From the NCBI GenBank assembly GCA_050177075.1, contig JBFXHL010000030.1, positions 1 to 24,479 on the forward strand: a stretch of 24,479 nucleotides of DNA, written 5' to 3'. This document shows, one piece after another, positions 14,137 to 21,385 of the stretch. The notes under the pieces were generated by a model. The model did not search any database. It was given only the letters and a program-made list of their open reading frames with translations, and was not told the DNA's origin. The DNA is from UBA2239 sp050177075. Its GTDB lineage: Bacteria > Pseudomonadota > Gammaproteobacteria > Burkholderiales > UBA9220. Numbering within the stretch: the stretch's first letter is position 1; the number at the start of each line of letters is the position of its first letter. Both the position numbers and the translations under genes were made by a program.

Positions 14137-16485
14137 GTGGGTCGGATGCCTCTTGCCACCGACCACGCGCGCCTGCGTTGCCGGGTGCGCGGCCAGGTCC
14201 AGGGGGTGGGCTTTCGTCCCTTCGTCTATCGTCTGGCTGTTGAAATCGGACTTACCGGCTGGGTGCGCAACGATGCCGCCGGGGTGCTGGCGGAGGTGCA
14301 GGGGAAACGGGAGCCCCTGGATGCCTTCCTCGCCCGGCTGAAATCCGAACTGCCGCCCCTGGCGCGCATCGATAGCCTGGAGGCGGAAGAGACGGCGGCG
14401 GTCGCCGAACAAGGGTTCACCATCCTAGCCAGCGCGGGCGGCCGGGCCGCCACGGCCATCGCGCCGGACACGGCGGTGTGTCCGGCCTGCCTGGGGGAGC
14501 TGTTCGACCCCGCCGACCGGCGCTACCGCTATCCCTTCATCAACTGTACCCATTGCGGCCCCCGCTACACCATCACCGCCTACTTGCCCTACGACCGATC
14601 GAATACCAGCATGGCCCGTTTCAAGCAGTGCACAAACTGCCAGGCCGAGTACGACGATCCGGCCGACCGTCGTTTCCACGCTCAGCCCAATGCCTGCCCG
14701 GTCTGCGGCCCCCGTCTGCATTGGCGGGGCAGCAACGGCCAGCTTGCCGAGGTGGCGGACCCCATCGCCCATGCCGTGGCGCGTTTGCGGGCGGGCGACA
14801 TCCTGGCGGTGAAGGGACTGGGCGGTTTCCATCTCCTGTGCGACGCCCGCAATGCCGATGCTGTCGCCCGTCTGCGGACCCGTAAGGCCCGGGAAGAGAA
14901 ACCCTTCGCCGTCATGGCCCTCAACCCCGCTTCTTTCTCAAGCCTGGGCCGGTGGGATGAGGCGGAGCAGGCCTTGCTGCAAAGTCCGGAACGTCCCATC
15001 GTCCTGCTGCGCAAGGCCCCTGGGGCCCACGCCGTCCTGGCCGGCGTGGCCGACGGCATGCCCTGGCTGGGGACGCTGCTGCCCTATACCCCCTTGCACT
15101 ACCTGCTGTTCCACGAGGCGGCCGGGCGGCCTGCCGGTACGGCCTGGCTCGAGGAAGCCCAGGAGCTGCTGCTGGTTTGCACCTCCGCCAACCCCGGCGG
15201 GGAGCCCTTGGTGACGGACAACGACGAGGCCTTGCGACGCCTCGGCGCCATCGCCGACGGCTACCTGGTCCACGACCGGGACATCCTGGTGCGCTGCGAC
15301 GACAGCGTGGTGAGGGTTAAGGACGAAAGCGGAAGGACGAAGGGGGAAGGTCGGTATCCTGCCTTGCAGTTCGTCCGCCGTGCCCGGGGCTATACCCCCC
15401 GTTCCATCCGCTTGCCACGGCAGGGGCCGTCGGTCCTGGCGGTGGGGGGGTATTTCAAGAACACCCTCTGCCTGACGCGGGGCGACGAAGCTTTCCTGTC
15501 CCAGCATATCGGCGAGCTGGACAACGCCCCCACCTGCGAATCCTTGGAAGCCACGGCGGCCCATATGATGGCGGTGCTGGAAATTCGCCCGGCGGTCGTG
15601 GCCCACGACCTGCACCCCGATTTCCACAGCACGCGCTTCGCCGTCCGTTTCGCCTCGGAGAGGGGGGTGCCCGCGGTTGCGGTGCAGCATCATCACGCCC
15701 ACATCGCGGCGGTGGCGGCGGAGCATGGATTGGACGAACCGGTGCTGGGCCTGGCGCTGGACGGCATCGGCATGGGGACGGATGGCGGAGCGTGGGGCGG
15801 AGAACTGTTGCGGGTGGACGGCGCGTCCTTTAGCCGCCTCGGCCACTTGAAGCCATTGGCCATGCCGGGCGGCGACCGCGCTGCCCGCGAGCCCTGGCGC
15901 ATGGCCGCCAGCGCTCTCCATGCCTTGGGGCGAAGGGAGGAAATTTCCCGCCGCTTCAAACTGCCGGCGGCGGCGATGCTGGCGGAGATGTTGGAAAAAA
16001 AGGTGAACTCCCCCCTCACTTCCAGCGGTGGCCGCCTGTTCGACGCCGCCGCCGGCTTGTTGGGAGTGAGTGTCGTGCAGGGATTCGAAGGCCAGGCGGC
16101 GATGCTGCTGGAAGGGCTGGCCCAGGCCCACGGGCCCGCGGAAGCTTGGACGGAGGGGTATACGGTGGGCGAACAGGGCCTCGATTTCCTGCCGCTCCTC
16201 GGCCGACTGGCCGAGGAAGGCGACACGGGCTACGCGGCGGCCATTTTCCATGCTACTTTAGCGGCAGGGCTCGCGGAATGGACCCTTCGCGGGGCTGAAC
16301 GGGAAAAGATTTCGAAGGTGGTCCTGGGGGGAGGATGCTTTCTCAATGCGCTGCTGTCGGAAGCATTGGCGCGGCATCTTCGCCAAGCCGGGCTCGTCGT
16401 TTACGAGGCGCGGCAGGCGCCTCCCAACGACGGCGGCCTGGCCCTGGGGCAGGCGTGGGTAGCGATGAATTCCGTGAAAGGTTGA
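14137..16485 (+). CDS. hypF: Carbamoyltransferase HypF
   Basis: A 782-residue enzyme that uses carbamoyl phosphate and ATP to make carbamoyl-AMP and pass the carbamoyl group to HypE, the source of the cyanide ligands. Domains in order: acylphosphatase (about 12-98, GQVQGVGFRPFV); two zinc fingers with cysteines at 115/118, 137/140, 165/168 and 187/190, which match the family spacing exactly; a YrdC-like domain (about 205-390); and a Kae1-like domain (about 412-782) with HHHAHIAAV, SGGRLFDAAAGLLGV and LGGGCFLNALLSE. Start GTG 14137 is two bases after hypB; ATG 14146 (MPLATDH) is equally possible. Between DDSVVRV and FVRRARGY there are about 14-17 extra residues (395-411) encoded by purine-rich repeats. 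Confidence 0.95.
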   Translation: MGRMPLATDHARLRCRVRGQVQGVGFRPFVYRLAVEIGLTGWVRNDAAGVLAEVQGKREPLDAFLARLKSELPPLARIDSLEAEETAAVAEQGFTILASAGGRAATAIAPDTAVCPACLGELFDPADRRYRYPFINCTHCGPRYTITAYLPYDRSNTSMARFKQCTNCQAEYDDPADRRFHAQPNACPVCGPRLHWRGSNGQLAEVADPIAHAVARLRAGDILAVKGLGGFHLLCDARNADAVARLRTRKAREEKPFAVMALNPASFSSLGRWDEAEQALLQSPERPIVLLRKAPGAHAVLAGVADGMPWLGTLLPYTPLHYLLFHEAAGRPAGTAWLEEAQELLLVCTSANPGGEPLVTDNDEALRRLGAIADGYLVHDRDILVRCDDSVVRVKDESGRTKGEGRYPALQFVRRARGYTPRSIRLPRQGPSVLAVGGYFKNTLCLTRGDEAFLSQHIGELDNAPTCESLEATAAHMMAVLEIRPAVVAHDLHPDFHSTRFAVRFASERGVPAVAVQHHHAHIAAVAAEHGLDEPVLGLALDGIGMGTDGGAWGGELLRVDGASFSRLGHLKPLAMPGGDRAAREPWRMAASALHALGRREEISRRFKLPAAAMLAEMLEKKVNSPLTSSGGRLFDAAAGLLGVSVVQGFEGQAAMLLEGLAQAHGPAEAWTEGYTVGEQGLDFLPLLGRLAEEGDTGYAAAIFHATLAAGLAEWTLRGAEREKISKVVLGGGCFLNALLSEALARHLRQAGLVVYEARQAPPNDGGLALGQAWVAMNSVKG

Positions 16486-16491
16486 TGGACG

Positions 16492-16719
16492 ATGTGTCTG
16501 GCGATTCCGGCAAGAGTGGTGCAGGTGCTGGACGGCGAAATGGCCGTGGTGGACCTGGGAGGGGTGAAGAAGGAGATTTCCCTGGCCTTGGTGGATGGCG
16601 TGGCGGAAGGGGACTATGTGATCGTCCACGTGGGCTACGCGCTCAATAAATTGGACCCCGAGGAGGCCGAGAAGACTCTCCAGATGTTCGCCCAGTTGGC
16701 CCAGGAAGGAGCCCTGTAG
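16492..16719 (+). CDS. hypC: Hydrogenase assembly chaperone HypC
   Basis: A 75-residue HypC. Met-Cys at the N-terminus (MCLAIPARVVQV) provides the cysteine that carries the Fe(CN)2CO unit between HypD and the large-subunit precursor. The segment VDGVAEGDYVIVHVGYALNKLDPEEAEKTL is the usual C-terminal part, including the conserved HVG(Y/F)A. Length is typical, in contrast to the longer HupF paralogue at 10555. It starts 6 bases after hypF and ends 2 bases before the DUF342 gene, which separates it from its usual neighbour hypD. Confidence 0.95.
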   Translation: MCLAIPARVVQVLDGEMAVVDLGGVKKEISLALVDGVAEGDYVIVHVGYALNKLDPEEAEKTLQMFAQLAQEGAL

Positions 16720-16721
16720 GC

Positions 16722-18701
16722 ATGGCGGCGAATCCTGTCGGCAATCTGGCAGACCTGAAAGCGGGCGAGGTGCTGCTGCCGTCCTTCATCCTGCGCCGCA
16801 ACGGCGGGGTGTTCGTGGATATGGCCCATTTTCCCGGCGGCGAGGGGTTCGAGCAATTCGTCGAGCGGCTGTTCACCAGCGGCGCCTATTTCGTTGATTT
16901 GGATTACGGCGCTTTCCTGCACCTGCTTTACGACGACATTCCGGCGGGGGAACGGCGCCGGGCCGACGGCGGGTCCGTCGAGATGCGTCTGGCCCGGGAT
17001 ATCGCGCGCTTCCTCCCCCAGCGGCGGGAGCTCTACAAGGGCGTCAAGGTGCTCGGCGACGGCGAATCGGCGGAATATATGTTCGAGCCGGTGACCCTCG
17101 AGGAAGTATCGGAAGAGCCTCTCTACGGCCAGGCGGACGAGGATGGCCTGCGGCCGATCACCGGCTATGTCACCAAGACGATGACCGTTCCCACCAAGCT
17201 GGATTTCGACGAGTTCGTCGCCGATCTGTGGCAGAAAGGGGTCCGTTTCGGCATCGACGCCGAGGGAGTCCGACGTATCGTCGAGCGGGGGGACATGGTG
17301 CGGGCCGTGGTCGCCCGACAACTGGAGCCCACCCTCGGCAAGGATGCCTACGTGCGCGAGGAAACCAAGGCCCTGTACCGGGATGACGCGCCCAAGCGCC
17401 TGCCCGACGGGCGGGTGGACCTGCGCCAGTTCGCCAATCGCTTCCCCCAGATCACCCAGGACGAGCGGTTGTTGAAAAAGATACCCCGCGTCCTCGGCAA
17501 GCCCGGCCGCAAGGTCTCCGGACAGATCGTCGAGCCGCCCATTCCCCTCGACATCGACCTCGGCACCCTGGCGGGGCCGGGCACCCGCCTGGAGCAGGGG
17601 GCGGACGGGGAGTTCATCGTCGCGGCCCAGGACGGATTCATCCTCCTCGATACCGCTTCCAACGTGATTTCGGTGACGGAGAAGATCGAAAGCCGCGAGG
17701 ACGTGAGCATCAAGACCACCGGGGACTTGAGCCTGGATGTGGAGGAATTCGTCGCCCACGGCGAGGTTCAGGAGGGACGGGTGGTCGAGGGCCGGAACAT
17801 GACTTTCCGTTCCGATGTGTACGGCACGGTGCTTTCCCAAGGGGGGAACATCCTGATCGGCGGCAGCCTTTCCGGCGGCAAGGCCCAGAGCCGGGGCGGC
17901 AACGTCACGGTGCAGGGGCTGAGCTTCAATTCCGTGATCGAGGCCTGGGACGGGGAAGTGACGCTCGGCAACGTCCAGGGCTGCACCGTTTTTGGCCGCA
18001 AGGTGAGGGCCGAGAAAGCGGTGAGCTGCGAGATCGTCGCCGAGGAAGTTGATCTCGCCAGCGCCGAAGGCTGCGCTGTCGTGGGCAAGGCCATCCATAT
18101 CGGCGCTTCCGATGCGCGGCGGGATGACGAGACCTTCGTCACGGCCCTCGTTCCCGAACTCTCCGGCTACGACAGCAGAAAAGCACGGATGGAGGAGGAA
18201 ATCGCCGAAATCCGCCAAGCCATCCAGGCCAAACGGGAGGAAATCGCCAAAACCAAGGCCGAACCGGAATTGGCGAAATTCCTTGCCCTGGAAGGCAAGA
18301 TCAAGCAGGGGGCGATCAAGCTGACGCCCGCCCAGGCCGAGAACTGGGAAAAGGCCCGTGACCGCTTCGCCATGGCGCTCCTGCGGGTGCAGAAAATGGA
18401 AGGCGACGTGGGCCGGCTGGAAGACGACATCCGCATCCGCGAGCGTGAAATCATCCGCGTGATGGAGGAACGCAAGGCCGTCGGCGACGGAATCCGCTGT
18501 GTCGTCGACGAGGTGAAGGGCGAGACGGTAGTGCGGACCATGGTCTCGCCCATCGGCATGCTGCTGTTTCATGGCATGCCCGCAGCGGAGCTGAAATCGA
18601 AGCTGCGGGGCTATGGCAGCGCGCAGGACCGGGTCTTCGCCGCTTCCTCCGGCCGTGTCGATTGGCGCTACCAGGCACCGGAGGAGGGGGGGCGGAAATG
18701 A
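16722..18701 (+). CDS. DUF342/FapA-like protein embedded in the hyp operon
   Basis: A 659-residue soluble protein with no signal peptide or membrane segment. It resembles the FapA (formerly DUF342) family. An N-terminal module (about 1-225) is followed by the family-like segment RVLGKPGRKVSGQIVEPPIP (256-275). A repetitive beta-strand stretch (about 320-465) with GDLSLDVEEF, GGNILIGGSLSGG and GNVTVQG suggests a right-handed beta-helix. A long charged coiled coil follows (about 484-587) and a small C-terminal domain. Known FapA homologues help position polar flagellar or regulatory proteins, but no flagellar gene is near. Start ATG is two bases after hypC, and its stop overlaps hypD as ATGA, so it is translated with the maturation genes. 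Its role there is unknown; a scaffold or localisation function is a guess. Confidence 0.78.
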   Translation: MAANPVGNLADLKAGEVLLPSFILRRNGGVFVDMAHFPGGEGFEQFVERLFTSGAYFVDLDYGAFLHLLYDDIPAGERRRADGGSVEMRLARDIARFLPQRRELYKGVKVLGDGESAEYMFEPVTLEEVSEEPLYGQADEDGLRPITGYVTKTMTVPTKLDFDEFVADLWQKGVRFGIDAEGVRRIVERGDMVRAVVARQLEPTLGKDAYVREETKALYRDDAPKRLPDGRVDLRQFANRFPQITQDERLLKKIPRVLGKPGRKVSGQIVEPPIPLDIDLGTLAGPGTRLEQGADGEFIVAAQDGFILLDTASNVISVTEKIESREDVSIKTTGDLSLDVEEFVAHGEVQEGRVVEGRNMTFRSDVYGTVLSQGGNILIGGSLSGGKAQSRGGNVTVQGLSFNSVIEAWDGEVTLGNVQGCTVFGRKVRAEKAVSCEIVAEEVDLASAEGCAVVGKAIHIGASDARRDDETFVTALVPELSGYDSRKARMEEEIAEIRQAIQAKREEIAKTKAEPELAKFLALEGKIKQGAIKLTPAQAENWEKARDRFAMALLRVQKMEGDVGRLEDDIRIREREIIRVMEERKAVGDGIRCVVDEVKGETVVRTMVSPIGMLLFHGMPAAELKSKLRGYGSAQDRVFAASSGRVDWRYQAPEEGGRK

Positions 18702-19837
18702 AATACATCGACGAATTCCGCGACGGCGCCCTGGCCAGGAAGCTGGCGGCGGATATCGGCCGGGAAGCCGATCCGCGACGGCGCTACGCCTTCATGGAAT
18801 TCTGCGGCGGCCATACCCACGCCATTTCCCGCTATGGGGTGGAAGACCTGCTGCCGTCCAATGTGCGCATGGTTCACGGCCCCGGCTGCCCGGTGTGTGT
18901 TCTGCCCGTTGGGCGAATCCAGGCCGCCGTCTGGCTGGCCCAGCAGCCGGGGGTGATTCTCTGTTCCTACGGCGACATGCTGCGGGTGCCTGGGGATAAC
19001 GGCCTCAGCCTGCTCAAAGCCAAGGCGAACGGCGCCGACGTGCGCATGGTGTACTCCAGCATGGACGCCCTGAAAATCGCCCAGGACAACCCGGCGCGGG
19101 AAGTGGTGTTCTTCGCCATCGGCTTCGAAACCACCACCCCCCCCACGGCGGTGGTGCTGCAGCAGGCCAAGGCCCTGGGACTGGGGAATTTCAGCGTCTT
19201 CTGCAACCATGTGCTGACTCCCGCCGCCATCCAGGCCATCCTGGAATCACCGGAGGTAAGCACCCTCGGCACAGTCCCCCTGGACGGCTTCATCGGCCCG
19301 GCCCATGTCTCCACCGTAATCGGCAGCCGGCCCTACGAGCCTTTTGCCGCCAATAACCGCAAGCCGGTGGTGATTTCCGGCTTCGAGCCCCTGGACGTCA
19401 TGCAGTCGATACTGATGCTGGTGCGGCAGGTGAACGAAGGCCGCGCCGAGGTGGAGAACGAGTTTACCCGTGCCGTTTCCCGGGACGGCAACCGCAAGGC
19501 CCAGGCGCTGGTGGAGGAGGTCTTCGAGTTGCGCGAATCCTTCGAATGGCGCGGCCTCGGCAGGGTGCCCCAGAGCGCGCTGCGCATCCGGGAGGAATTC
19601 GCCTCCTGGGATGCGGAGCGCAAGTTCCCGGTACCGGAATTTTCCATCGCCGACCACAAGGCCTGCGAATGCGGCGCCATCCTGCGGGGCGTCAAGCATC
19701 CCCGAGAGTGCAAACTCTTCGGCAACGTCTGCACCCCGGAAAACCCGGTTGGCTCCTGCATGGTTTCATCCGAAGGTGCCTGCGCCGCTTATTACACTTA
19801 TGGCCGGTTCCGCCAACCGGGTTTCGTCGCAGGCTAA
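18698..19837 (+). CDS. hypD: [NiFe]-hydrogenase assembly protein HypD
   Basis: A 379-residue iron-sulfur protein that, with HypC, assembles the Fe(CN)2CO group. Start ATG 18698 overlaps the DUF342 stop (ATGA) and gives the usual MKYIDEFRDG; the frame is open a little further upstream. Conserved motifs: FMEFCGGHTH (C36), GPGCPVCVLP (C64, C67), GFETTTPPTA, and a C-terminal cysteine set (C323, C325, C338, C345, C354, C362) that holds the [4Fe-4S] cluster. It ends with GACAAYYTYGRFRQPGF, as expected. The last 27 codons and stop lie in an 86-base segment repeated 145 bases downstream; this copy is intact, so HypD should be functional. Confidence 0.96.
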   Translation: MKYIDEFRDGALARKLAADIGREADPRRRYAFMEFCGGHTHAISRYGVEDLLPSNVRMVHGPGCPVCVLPVGRIQAAVWLAQQPGVILCSYGDMLRVPGDNGLSLLKAKANGADVRMVYSSMDALKIAQDNPAREVVFFAIGFETTTPPTAVVLQQAKALGLGNFSVFCNHVLTPAAIQAILESPEVSTLGTVPLDGFIGPAHVSTVIGSRPYEPFAANNRKPVVISGFEPLDVMQSILMLVRQVNEGRAEVENEFTRAVSRDGNRKAQALVEEVFELRESFEWRGLGRVPQSALRIREEFASWDAERKFPVPEFSIADHKACECGAILRGVKHPRECKLFGNVCTPENPVGSCMVSSEGACAAYYTYGRFRQPGFVAG

Positions 19838-19839
19838 CA
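19754..19839 (+). repeat. 86-bp direct repeat, copy 1 (end of hypD)
   Basis: Covers codons 353-379 of hypD, the TAA stop and two further bases. It is identical to 19899-19984 except for A19774 against G19919. The match stops abruptly on both sides (C against T before, T against G after). Confidence 0.97.
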
Positions 19840-19887
19840 TGAGCGGAGCGAATGTTAAGGTGCGCAGCGCCGGCCGAAGACGAAACC
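19820..19887. repeat. Nested inverted repeat spanning the hypD stop and the insert
   Basis: GGTTTCGTC (19820-19828, within hypD) pairs perfectly with GACGAAACC (19879-19887, in the insert). Nested inside, TAACAT (19835-19840, containing the stop codon) pairs with ATGTTA (19852-19857) around an 11-base loop GAGCGGAGCGA. The result is a large imperfect palindrome formed by the end of repeat copy 1 and the 59-base insert (19840-19898). It lacks a U tract, so a simple terminator is unlikely, though an RNA fold between hypD and hypE is plausible. Confidence 0.75.
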
Positions 19888-19898
19888 TTTTGGCGCGT

Positions 19899-19984
19899 TC
19901 CTGCATGGTTTCATCCGAGGGTGCCTGCGCCGCTTATTACACTTATGGCCGGTTCCGCCAACCGGGTTTCGTCGCAGGCTAACA
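19899..19984 (+). repeat. 86-bp direct repeat, copy 2 (displaced hypD tail fragment)
   Basis: A second copy of the last 27 codons and stop of hypD, 145 bases downstream and out of frame with hypD, with one substitution in 86 bases. It has no start of its own and is best read as a gene-tail remnant. It ends 12 bases before the hypE ATG and just before the hypE ribosome site (GGGG, 19985-19988). Confidence 0.95.
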
Positions 19985-19996
19985 GGGGTACAGCTC

Positions 19997-21046
19997 ATGA
20001 GCCAGGTACGTAAAGATTATGTTCGTCCTCTCGACCTCAAGCATGGCCGCGTGGACATGACCCACGGCAGCGGTGGCCGGGCCATGGCGCAGCTGATCGA
20101 CGAACTGTTCATGGCCGCCTTCGACAACGAATTTCTGCGCCAGATGAACGATCAGGCGCGTTTTCTTCCCCCCGCCGGGCGGATGGTGATGGCCACCGAC
20201 AGCCATGTGGTGTCGCCGCTGTTTTTCCCCGGCGGCGACATCGGCTGCCTGTCGGTCCACGGCACCGTCAACGACGTGGCCATGTCCGGCGCCCAGCCCC
20301 TCTACTTGTCGGCCGGCTTCATCCTGGAAGAGGGCTTTCCCCTGGCGGACCTGAAGCGCATCGTCGAATCCATGGCCAGAGCCGCCCAGGAAGCCGGCGT
20401 GCCCATCGTGACCGGCGACACCAAGGTGGTGGAGCAGGGCAAGGGGGACGGGGTGTTCATCACCACCACCGGCGTTGGCGTGGTGCCGGAGGGGGTGGAT
20501 ATTTCCGGCCACCGCGCCCGGCCCGGCGACGCCATCCTGGTGAGCGGCTTTCTCGGCGACCACGGCGTGGCGATCATGGCCCAGCGGGAGGAGTTGGCCT
20601 TCGACCTGCCCATCCGTTCCGACACCGCCGCGCTGCACGGCCTGGTGGCGGCCATGGTGGAGGCGGTGCCCGACCTCCATTGCCTGCGCGATCCGACCCG
20701 CGGCGGCTTGGCCACCACCCTCAACGAACTGGCGCTCCAGTCCCGCGTCGGCATGGTGATCCGGGAAGCCGGGCTGCCGGTGCGGGAGGAAGTGCGGGCC
20801 GCTTGCGAATTCCTCGGTCTCGACCCCCTCTACGTGGCCAACGAGGGAAAGCTGGTGGCGATTTGCCCCCCCGAGCAGGCCGAGGTGTTGCTGACGGCCA
20901 TGCGCGGCCATCCCCTTGGCACGGCCGCGGCCATCGTCGGCGAGGTGATCGAAGACCCCCATCATTTCGTCCAGATGGAAACCGCCTTCGGTGGCCGGCG
21001 CATCGTCGATTGGCTCACCGGTGAGCAGTTGCCGCGCATTTGTTGA
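19997..21046 (+). CDS. hypE: Carbamoyl dehydratase HypE
   Basis: A 349-residue ATP-dependent enzyme of the PurM/SelD fold. It accepts a carbamoyl group from HypF on its C-terminal cysteine and dehydrates it to a thiocyanate, which is handed to HypC-HypD. The canonical C-terminus PRIC is present (C349). Other signatures are HGSGGRAM (23-30), ATDSHVVSPLFFPGGDIGCLSV in the nucleotide region, VTGDTKVVEQGKGDG, and DPTRGGLATTLNE. Length and both ends are normal. The 159-base gap from hypD is filled by the insert and the duplicated hypD tail, whereas most other junctions in this operon overlap or abut. Expression is therefore likely to depend on its own ribosome site. Confidence 0.96.
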   Translation: MSQVRKDYVRPLDLKHGRVDMTHGSGGRAMAQLIDELFMAAFDNEFLRQMNDQARFLPPAGRMVMATDSHVVSPLFFPGGDIGCLSVHGTVNDVAMSGAQPLYLSAGFILEEGFPLADLKRIVESMARAAQEAGVPIVTGDTKVVEQGKGDGVFITTTGVGVVPEGVDISGHRARPGDAILVSGFLGDHGVAIMAQREELAFDLPIRSDTAALHGLVAAMVEAVPDLHCLRDPTRGGLATTLNELALQSRVGMVIREAGLPVREEVRAACEFLGLDPLYVANEGKLVAICPPEQAEVLLTAMRGHPLGTAAAIVGEVIEDPHHFVQMETAFGGRRIVDWLTGEQLPRIC

Positions 21047-21079
21047 CGGCAGGCTGGTCGAGACCCCCGGAGCGTTGAA

Positions 21080-21213
21080 ATGCTCGCCGAGTGGTGGTCC
21101 TACCTCACTACACCGTGTTCTCCCGAGGCCCGGCGCATGGGTTACCTGCGGGAGAGCATCGCCATCCGTGCCCGCCACCGCCGCTGCCGGCATGCCTGGG
21201 CGCCCCATCTCGC
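21080..21213 (+). pseudogene. Truncated 5' end of an unidentified gene following hypE
   Basis: Starts 33 bases after hypE with a GGAG ribosome site (21069-21072) and ATG 21080. For about 44 codons (MLAEWWSYLTTPC..., RRMGYLRESIAIRARHRRC, HAWAPHL) codons are GC-rich at third positions and look genuinely coding. At about 21,212 the third-position bias collapses and the frame runs into unrelated sequence with an inverted repeat, ending at a TAG (21383-21385). I read this as the N-terminus of a gene cut by an insertion or deletion. I do not recognise the family with confidence. A 101-residue chimeric product could still be made. Confidence 0.6.
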
Positions 21214-21214
21214 A

Positions 21215-21249
21215 AAAACCCGGCAAGGGCTTGTTTCTTACCGGGTTTT
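21215..21249. repeat. Perfect 9-bp inverted repeat at the junction (terminator or att-like)
   Basis: AAAACCCGG (21215-21223) and CCGGGTTTT (21241-21249) are perfect inverted copies around a 17-base spacer, which itself contains CAAG-GG-CTTG. With A and T tracts on both outer sides it could be a bidirectional terminator closing the hyp operon on one side and the helicase gene on the other. It also sits exactly where the truncated gene loses its coding character, so it may belong to an element end. Confidence 0.65.
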
Positions 21250-21283
21250 ACCAGTAATTGCTTGCGGATACTACACTTTTTCT

Positions 21284-21319
21284 GACTGGCGTCAACTGGC
21301 AATGACCGGTTTTGACTGG
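21284..21319. repeat. Four RACYGG motifs at exact 10-bp spacing
   Basis: GACTGG (21284), AACTGG (21294), GACCGG (21304) and GACTGG (21314) lie in one register exactly 10 bases apart, placing the same face of the helix toward a bound protein. The motif RACYGG fits all four. This looks like an iteron or an integrase/excisionase arm-site array rather than coding sequence. Confidence 0.7.
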
Positions 21320-21345
21320 TCAACTGTGCCAAATTTGTGCCAGTT
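21294..21345. repeat. 8-bp inverted repeat and TGTGCCA direct repeat
   Basis: AACTGGCA (21294-21301) and TGCCAGTT (21338-21345) are perfect inverted copies enclosing the last phased motifs. TGTGCCA occurs twice 11 bases apart (21325-21331 and 21336-21342, the last base overlapping a run of A in the first). Together with the phased array, this makes most of 21250-21345 repeat-built, non-coding, low-GC sequence. I see no gene in 21214-21385. Confidence 0.55.
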
Positions 21346-21385
21346 TTATCACGTCGAAGGAATAGCTTTCGCCTCCGTCGCCTAG

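Noticed and set aside
16635..18572. 645-codon minus-strand frame opposite the DUF342 gene
   Set aside because: The plus-strand gene has domain signatures and start/stop coupling on both sides; the minus frame has no ribosome site or recognisable motif.
19829..19860. Possible integron attC site (GGCTAAC ... GTTAAGG around a small hairpin)
   Set aside because: Neither core matches the RYYYAAC or GTTRRRY consensus fully, and there is no integron integrase or cassette array in the window.
19470..19982. 170-codon plus-strand frame that ends with the duplicated HypD tail
   Set aside because: It runs out of frame through hypD and only enters the HypD frame in repeat copy 2. It has no ribosome site, so it is a by-product of the duplication rather than a gene.
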